Source: Ophioderma brevispina
Taxonomy: Eukaryota; Echinodermata; Ophiuroidea; Amphilepidida; Ophiodermatidae
Assembly (NCBI GenBank): GCA_023653785.1
Contig: JAMKCH010078773.1
Span: forward strand, 186,001 to 250,000
DNA length: 64,000 nucleotides
Reading direction: 5' to 3'
Shown here: one piece after another, positions 52,901 to 61,900 of the stretch
Numbering within the stretch: position 1 is the stretch's first letter
How the letters are laid out: each line of letters begins with the position of its first letter
Notes under the pieces: model-generated
The model's database searches: none
What the model was told of the DNA's origin: nothing
What the model saw: the letters and a program-made list of their open reading frames with translations, nothing else
Translations under genes and position numbers: made by a program

Positions 52901-55900
52901 CACTACCAAAGACTTGGCATAATATTTTGTTTGATGAGAATTTCTGACAAATGACAGCTATTACACATATGACCTTTTTGCATTCATGTGACAAACTGTA
53001 CTACTGCCTTGAGGTGACTTAAAAAGTAAAGAATCATGCAGCTTTGTTTTTTGTCCAATCGTAATTTTCCATTTGATACCTATTCCTTTAAATACCAACA
53101 TCTTTGATGTATTTATTTACTGATTTTATCCTCTTTTCAGAACTGTCGTGCTAACACGGAGGGTGACCAGTGTGATCGTTGCATAGAAGGTTACTATGGC
53201 AACCCGGCATCCAACATCCCTTGCTTACCATGCCCTTGCCCGTTGACCAGTGGACTTAACCAGTAAGTAATAAAGGAGAGAAACACAAATATAAACAAAC
53301 AAACATTTTTAGAAAACAATCCGAACACCATGCAATCATACGTAATTTCACACCCCTTTCTTTTGCTGTACTTGTGTGAAATTTCTTCAAATTCCCCCAA
53401 ATATTTATTTCTTATATTTTGTAATCAACTCTAACAAAATGTAATACGTTGATCATTTTTCAAGCAAGTTTTAAATTTTAGCTGTACAGAAATTAGGTTT
53501 TCATCGAAATAAGCCTTAACCATAGACTGATATCAAGCAATTCTCCTTTTGTTTAGGCATGTGTTTAAATCCTAATGTTAGGAAAATACATAATTGACAC
53601 TGAAATGATTTTGCACTAGGTTTTCTCCAACTTGCTACTTGGATACTGATGGAGGAGTGACTTGTGATGCGTGCCCTTTTGGACATGTAGGTAGACGGTG
53701 TGAAAGGTAAGTAGTTGTAGGACGTATGTGATTTGACCTGATTTGCTCTGACAAATGTCGTCAGTAATGAAATCAAGATAATAGGCAAAAATAAGATAAT
53801 TAAGGTAAAAGAAAACATCAGAAATTTGTTTTCTGTAATGCCCATAATTTTGCAATTAAGTAAGCTATAGTCCTAAAATTCTGTACGGACTTGAGCTTTT
53901 TGGCAGACCATACATCCTCTCCCATCATGTCTTTTTTTTTAAAGACAGTTCTTGTCATAATCGCTGACATAGGCCAGGATCAGGCCAGGTCGCTTGTATG
54001 GCTAAAATTAATGTCATGAGTTCAGTATAAATGATAGAGAAGTTTTTTATTTTTTGTCTTTTATCGTAAGTTCCCTGCTGCTCTTGGAAACAAGTGATTA
54101 ATCAAATACATTGATTTTTTAAAAATGATGAAACTTGGTCACTTTCATTAGAGGTAGGTTGAGGTCAAGATCATGTAGGGGTCACGCAAGGTCATTGTCC
54201 ATGGTGAAAATACTAAGCTAGAACATTAACTGTTCATGTTTAAGTCCTCCAATTTGCAAAGTCTAACCTGATTCTATAATGATACTTGGTGACAATATCA
54301 ATGCAATGCATAGGGAGGTGCAAGAGTCATGGCATCTTAGGTCAAAGGTCATTTAGACGTCAAAAGAGATCATTGTCCATTGTCGAAGGCATTGTCTACA
54401 ATACACTGTACATATGCTATTCTTTATAGGTAGGAATATGTATTCATAGTTATATTTACTAAGAAATCTTGCATGGACATGTATCGCACATTGTCAAATT
54501 AAGTGACTTACATGTTTATGTTTGCTTTTCAGGTGTGCTGATCAATATGTTGGAGATCCAACAGTTCCTGGTGAATTCTGTGTGCTAAACCCAGGTAAGT
54601 AGTAGCGGAGAGAGTCTAGACATTCATGATGATTCATACTTAAAGGGGCATGCATGGTATTCTTTTGATTTAGACAATATATTCTATGATTTAGACAACA
54701 TGTGCTGTGATTTAGATAACTCTATGTGATTTAAACAACATACTATGTGATTCAGACAGCATATTGTGTGATTTACAAAACATTCAGTGGTTTAGACAAT
54801 TATATTCTGTGATATAGACCAAATGTACTGTGATTTAGACAACATGCTCTGTGATTTAGATAATATACTATGTGATTTAGACAAAATTCTAGGATTTAGG
54901 CAATATGTTCTGTGACATAGACAATATGTGCTGTGATTAAGACAACATATTTTGTGATTTAGACAATATTCTGCAATTTAGACAGCATTTAGACAACATT
55001 CTGCAATTTAGACAGCATTTAGACAACATTCTGCAATTTAGACAGCATTTAGACAACATTCTGCAATTTAGACAGCATTTAGACAACATTCTGCAATTTA
55101 GACAGAATTTAGACAACATTCTGCAATTTAGACAGCATTTCAGACAACATTCTGTAGTTTAGACAATAAATACTGATTTAGACATGCGATGATTTATGCA
55201 ACATTTTCTTTGAATTAGACAACATATTCTGTGATTGAGACATCATATTCATTGCAAATTGTTCACTTGTAACAGATAACCCGAAAAACTGTGACAAAGC
55301 TGGGACTGAAGAGGATACCGGACAATTCTGCAAGTGCAAGGTAGGAAGGAATTTACCCAATTGAAAATATCCTGTTTGGATACAATCAGCCCCTAATAGC
55401 TTCATATCCAGTGGCAATGTGTGTTACACTATAGGCATGTGAACTCCAATGGCTGACCTGGTGAATATTGGATATCGGGTATCATTCTCAGAATCCAATG
55501 ATAAGTAAACTTTGTGTGTGGTTCAGTGAACTTTCCCAGAATAGATGAGACTCTTCAGAGTTTTGTGTACAAGGTTGTAATAAGCAAGGCAAGATATTTA
55601 TAAAGCAGTCACATTGTCTGGGTGTTTCGGTGATGGTGGAAATAACTAAAAGACGAGTCTGTTGCTTGCTTCCAGTCAGGGAAATGGAGTGATTAGGAAG
55701 GCGAGCGTTGGACACAGATAGACATGGATTTGATGAATATCATATTGATATGAGTACACGCCGGGATCTTACTCACGTGGTAGCCTATAATACGGCAGCT
55801 ACACCATGTCTACGGCGGCAGCTACTGCACATTACACACTGGGGCTAATGCGAGGGTAGTACTGCAAGATAGGCTTACAAAGTACACAGTTCTTAGGTAT

Positions 55901-58900
55901 ACAGTAATGTGGCTACTCTGATTTACCTACCCCAATGGCTAACCCTGTTAAGTTGCCCACATGGTGGAGAGAAGGTGGATGTTGAGTAGACCGTACCGGA
56001 GTAGACACGCAGCTACCATGTATCTACCCCCCGTGATTACCACACGCCATTTTTGGGAAGTGGGATGAAATTTCATGAATGAGCGCGCTATACACCTGGG
56101 CTCCGTTTTAGCTTTTTGGAACGTTTTTAGGAAAATCAATTACGAAATTCAATCGGGCATCATCAAAACCCTATAATCCCCGCACCTTTAATAAAAATGC
56201 AATATATGCCAAAAATATCAAAAAAAAAACAAAATTGGCCATGAGAAATACCGCGCCCGCGCGCGACGCTGAGAGCCGTTAACCACGCAGCTACTTCTCT
56301 CCACACGGTGCAGACAGCCGCTGTGTGTACACTATCCGTCTATGCGGCAAAAATACATTGGAATCCGGGCGGCGAGTGTACGTCTAGTGGGATAGGTAAT
56401 CCCTGTCTACTCGGTATAGCTGTGTTTAACATCATGAAGAAATTGGCCCGTGTATGTAAATGTTGCTTTGAATTTTTGAATGTTGTGTCTGGATAAAAAC
56501 TGTGACAAATATAAGTATCTAATATTACCGAATGGTGAAAGATTTTGGATAACTCAAGTGTGCCGTAATGGGATTTTATTTTTGCACAAACACTCACTGT
56601 ATTCATAAAATATAGATTCTCTAGCCACCCTCCACTTTTTTGGGATGAGGCCAAACTTTTTGCAATTTTTCTTAATTATATGTTTTCAATCCCAAAATGT
56701 TGATGGATGATAGGCCTAATTTGTGTTATTAATCAACCACAGTCACTTTCATGTGATTGTAAACGCAGGTTAAGGTGAGTCTTTTCTTGTAAATTTTAAT
56801 ATAAAAAAAGGCTTCACGATTTTTCTGATGCGACTGCAAGTCGGTGGTAATATCAATTTTCGGTGAAAACACCATATTTTTAGCATCATTTAGTAAAAAA
56901 ATTAAAAAATAAAAACCACCCTCCTCCTCAATTTCATAGGCCACTGCTACGAGAAACTAAAAATGAATTTTAAGGGGCATAATGAATAATAATGTCACCA
57001 ACTACCGAAGGGTGAAAATCAATTTTTGTAATGAATTTTATTTTTTCTGAATTTGCATTTTGCATTATTTCAAGGAAATTAATAGAATATATCTAGTAAG
57101 GTAATATGGTAATAGCAAACAATGTCAAATCTTGATAGTGTGGGTGTTTACTTTTAAGGTTCCTTCCAGGGTTGTCCAGATAATGGTCAGAAGTGAAATA
57201 CATTTAAAATGACTTGCTTGATAATCTAGGTTTTCAGAAAATGAAATTTCACAGTCATATTAATGCTGGCCACATCTCAGGGACATTCACCAAGTCTATT
57301 CTTTGCATACAGGACAATGTGTCACGGAGAACTGTGCGACCGGTGCGAGCCCGGTTCCTACTACCTGGCACCGGAGAATCCCGCTGGCTGCGTTAACATG
57401 TTTTCTGCATGGGTGGACCCGGGACTGAGCCAGTACAACCCATATCGATCTCAGGTGTGGTGTCTTAATTTAGAATCCACAAAGGCAAGTTTAAAAGGTG
57501 GATTTTTGTCTACTTTTTTGTCATGTATCCATGCTTATGCTTCACTGATGATCTCATATTGTCCACTTACAGCCTAGTGATTCCCCATAACATTGTATTT
57601 TGTTTTACCGTAAGTCGTTTAATGTTAATCTACGCAAGTGTTTCTACTCTTTAAGTGTACCCCACTTTAATAGTCTCCTCTAAAAGTGGTTTGTTGGCCA
57701 ATTATATACATTACCTGATTTAGATAGATATATAATCTAATAACTTTCCAATTCCCAGTGGATTTTAATATCTTGATAGACGTGTCTATAGCCAAGTGGA
57801 GGATTGACAATATTCTCAATAGGAAAAAAATTGGAATGGAAAAAGGCTGTTTTTGTTGTCCCCGCCGAACAACGTTCTGGACGGGGACTATAATTGTCCC
57901 CGCCCGAACAGTTCGGACGGGGACTATAAATGATCAGTCGTCCGTTCGTCCGTCCGTGATACAAATGTTAACCCACGTTGTATACGATTTAATCTGGAGT
58001 TCCGTAAGGGCGACGATGATGTACTTGGTGGACAGAAGCGGGTGGGTGAGTTCTTGACCCTGGATTAGATTTTGGCTTAAAATAGTTATTAAGTACTATT
58101 TGCATAATTATATGAAAAATGTCCTGCCGTCCTTGTTTACAATTTTTTCTGGTGTTTCCGTAGGCATTAATGATGTAACTTAGTGGAAGGTAGCGGGCTG
58201 AGGATTTTTTATCCTGATTAGAGTTGGGGCGTGATTTTGGGCAAATTGAGTATGCAATGAGCTTAAAATTATATGCAAAAATCAGCGTAATTGCTATATT
58301 TTTGACACCTGGGTTTTTTTACAATTGGGATACGCAAAATTCCTGCTCTGCATGAAAGCGTATCAGGGAGCCCATCTTTATTGCAATTTGAAAGTATTGG
58401 TAATAATGACGCCACGCTAGGTAAATGCAAATAGCTAATTAATATGCAAGTGCTGGAATCAATTCTCTGAAACGGTACATCGGATAGGCAAAATTTCCTT
58501 CGCTACATGAGAGTACTATGCCATAGGGAGGGGTGGGTGTTGGGGAGGGGGTTAGGTATTGCGGGGTGTTTTGGGGAGGGGGTGGGGTGTTGTGGTGTTG
58601 CAGAGTGTTTGGGGAGGGGGTAGGGTTAATAGTTATTGTGGGGTGTGTGGTGGTTGTGGGGTGTTGGGAGTGTGATGGGTGTTGCAAGGTGTGTGGGGGG
58701 GGGGATGTGCGGGGTGTGGGGGGTGGGAGTTTTTTTGCAGGGTGTGGTGGAAGATGGGGTGTGCTGGGTTTTGGGGAGGGAATGGGGTGTGTATGCATTA
58801 TCGCATGTTAAGGATCGCGACATTCGGCGGGGAATATTTACGCATCGCGTAAAATACGAGTTCGCCTTTTTTTACAATTGTAACATAGACAAATTAGGCA

Positions 58901-61900
58901 TTTAATATGCAATGTCTAGTGACAGCTCGGTCAATCATTCCTGTAACAGGATAATGCGTCGGTGTATATAATGAAACAAGTAACCGCCCATAACCTCCTC
59001 AAATAGGGCTCTTCTATCAGTTTTTGTCAAACTGAACAAGCGTTGCTTGTCAGAACCAAGCAAGCATCCAACAACAATCAGATCACCGACGTTGTTTGCT
59101 TTATCTTGCATGCCTGATAGCAATTGTTTTTACCGTTCAGCTGAGTTTGATTAATCCGCGGTACAATCTGTTGAATAAAATCCACCTTTTAAGACTTGTG
59201 TATTACGTTGGACGAGAACGCCTAATTGGTTTTTATGATTTTGGTGTTGATTTAAGCAGGATCTTTATGTTGAACAAGCTAACCTGGGTACGTGTTACAA
59301 TTATTAAGTACTAACACTATCTGATGAATTAGTTTTAATTTCATTTAACATTGGCATGAAAAAATATTGTGGCTATTCCTTTGCGTTTCATACCCCCCTG
59401 TGAAGTCTGTACCTAAAGTCTTTCACAGAGGAGGTATATATTTCAAATGAAACTACCCAATTGGTATTCATTTATTGCATTTGGTATTCCATTTGGTATT
59501 CCATTAGTTGTTCCATTTGGTATTCCATATGGTATTCCATATGGCATTTCATTTGGTATTCCATATGGTATTCCATTTGTTATTTCATTTGGTATTCCAC
59601 ATTTTATTCCATTTGGTATTCCATGTAGTATTCCATTTGGTATTACATTTGGTATTCCATATGGTATTCCATTTGGTATTCCATATGGTATTCCATTTGG
59701 TATTCCATTTGGTATTCCATTTGCTATTCCATTTGGTATTCCATATGGTATTCCAGTTGGTATTCCATTTGTTATTCCATTTTGGTATCCATTTGGTATT
59801 CCATTGGTATTCCATTTGGTTTTCCACTTGTTATTCCATATGGTATTCATTTGGTATTCCATTTGGTATTCCATTTGGTATTCCATATGGTATTCCATAT
59901 TATGTTCCATTTGATATTCCATTTGTTATTCCATATGGTAGTCCATTTGTTATTCCATATAGTATTCCATTTGGAATTCCATTTGGTATTCCATTTGTTA
60001 TTCCATATAGTATTCCATTTGGTATTCCATATAGTATTCCATTTGGTTTTCCACTTGTTATTCCATATGGTATTCCATATTATATTCCATTTGGTATTCC
60101 ATTTGTTATTCCATTTGGCATTCCGTATGGTATTCCATTTGGCATTCCGTATGGTATTCCATTTGAAATACATACTCCCCATGTGGAAAACTTAACTGAA
60201 GTGTGCATGTGTGGATTTCTTTTGAAATTCCTACAGCCATCCTGGGGGGTGCAAATTTCAAATTGAACAGCCCATTCTTAGCTAAAAGGAAACCAGACAA
60301 AGTCAGACAGTGTTCATATTTTCTGTGTGCAGTTGGCTTTCTTTGCTTGCCCTATTAACAGTAGATCAGATTCTCCCTTAAGCAATTATGATACCACAAA
60401 ATTGACAATTTGGTGAAATGTAGGATGCTACCTTTGCATTTGTTTGCAAGAATTTTGCTTAATGTAGACAACCCTTTTGACTTGGTTGTGGTTATTCTTT
60501 TAATGATTGGGTAAGTAGCTGTGATTTCTTCTCAGTCTTATTCTGTTTCTAAATTTAATTCACCTCTTTCACATTACCAAATAAAAACTTGTGATTTCAG
60601 TTAAATCTTTGACATCTACCCTAACATGCTGCTGGTAGTATCTCATACAATTTATTTTTTCAACCATACAAATTTAAAATCAGACTTGATTACCCAATAA
60701 CGGATAACAAATAATTCTGCATCAAGGTGTTTCTTTTGAATGGACAACGGTCATCTTTTCGCTACAATAAATTGTGTATATCAAAGACACTTCATGACTT
60801 TAACACCATTGTTCAGTAGATTTGGTCAAAAAAAAAAGTTTATTTCCCAAATTTCAGTTCATTCTGATGGTGCTGTTTAGTATCATAGACTACTGAATTA
60901 TGATTACTGTTAATTACAGACAGGTGACAAAAATCAGAATTTCTTGCAGGTAAAATTTAATATGCAAGTAAGATTAGGCATATATGAGCCAGGCCAATGG
61001 TCAGATGTTATGAATGTCTTGATTTGTTTTAGGTAAGTTGGGGGTGAGGCAGTTTATCACAAATTGTCACTTTAAGTCAACGTTCCATGTGGAAATCTTG
61101 TAAAGTAGTTGGTGGGCAATTATATTCCGGGACATAATTTCTTGGACATAACAAACACGCACATTGTACTGCATCTCCGAGCAACACGATGGTGCACTGT
61201 TTAGGTGGGGAAGTGGGGCTTATGTTCTAAACTGTCCAAGAAATTATGAGCCAGAGTATAGTATTCCCATTCATCATTTATTGACTGTTCTTAGAACTGG
61301 GCAAAATTTGCCAAGGATTGAGATTTTACAATATACATAACTCACATTTTATGAGTTATCCTTTACATTTGTTTACTAATTTTTTTTTCTCCACAAACAA
61401 GGTATCAACTTCATTTTCACAAGGCCCGGGTGGCTTTACTCTGACCGACAGTGGAAGAAACGTGGTGATTGACCAAGATCTGGAGGTCAATCCCCGGTCT
61501 AGGGAACTCTTCTTCAGCAAATTTGATACTGTCCAACCTGAAACATATTACTGGTCACTACCTGCCGAATTCCTAGGAGATAAGGTATGTGTAATGAAGC
61601 TAATCATTGATAAGGCGACGAAAAAAACAAGCCTGTTTTACGGGCGAGTGGACCTTTCAAGTAGGGTCGGTCGGTTGGGCAAATTTTGTTTTTTAAATTT
61701 TTTCCCTTGAGGTCAAAATTGGCCTAAAATAGCCCAAAAATCTGAAAAATCAGGAGAAAAAAAGAAAAATTTTTACAAGCAAAATTTTCTAAAAAAAAAT
61801 TAGCCAAAATTGATAAATTTGAGCTAAAAACAGGCTGATGTTACATGATTTTTTAAAAAACTAAAACAAAAAAATTTTGCAAAACTGAAAAATCAGGGTC

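Noticed and set aside
53141..53270. TAA directly after the LE exon as the end of the gene
   Set aside because: The TAA is part of the GTAAGT donor; splicing at 53262 joins in phase to the next LE exon.
54961..55146. Possible CRISPR-like array of 30-bp repeats
   Set aside because: Units are contiguous with no unique spacers, and the genome is an intron-bearing animal genome.
59443..60266. Frames of 155, 252 and 159 codons
   Set aside because: By-products of the 12-bp array, open in several frames at once; located in a perlecan intron.
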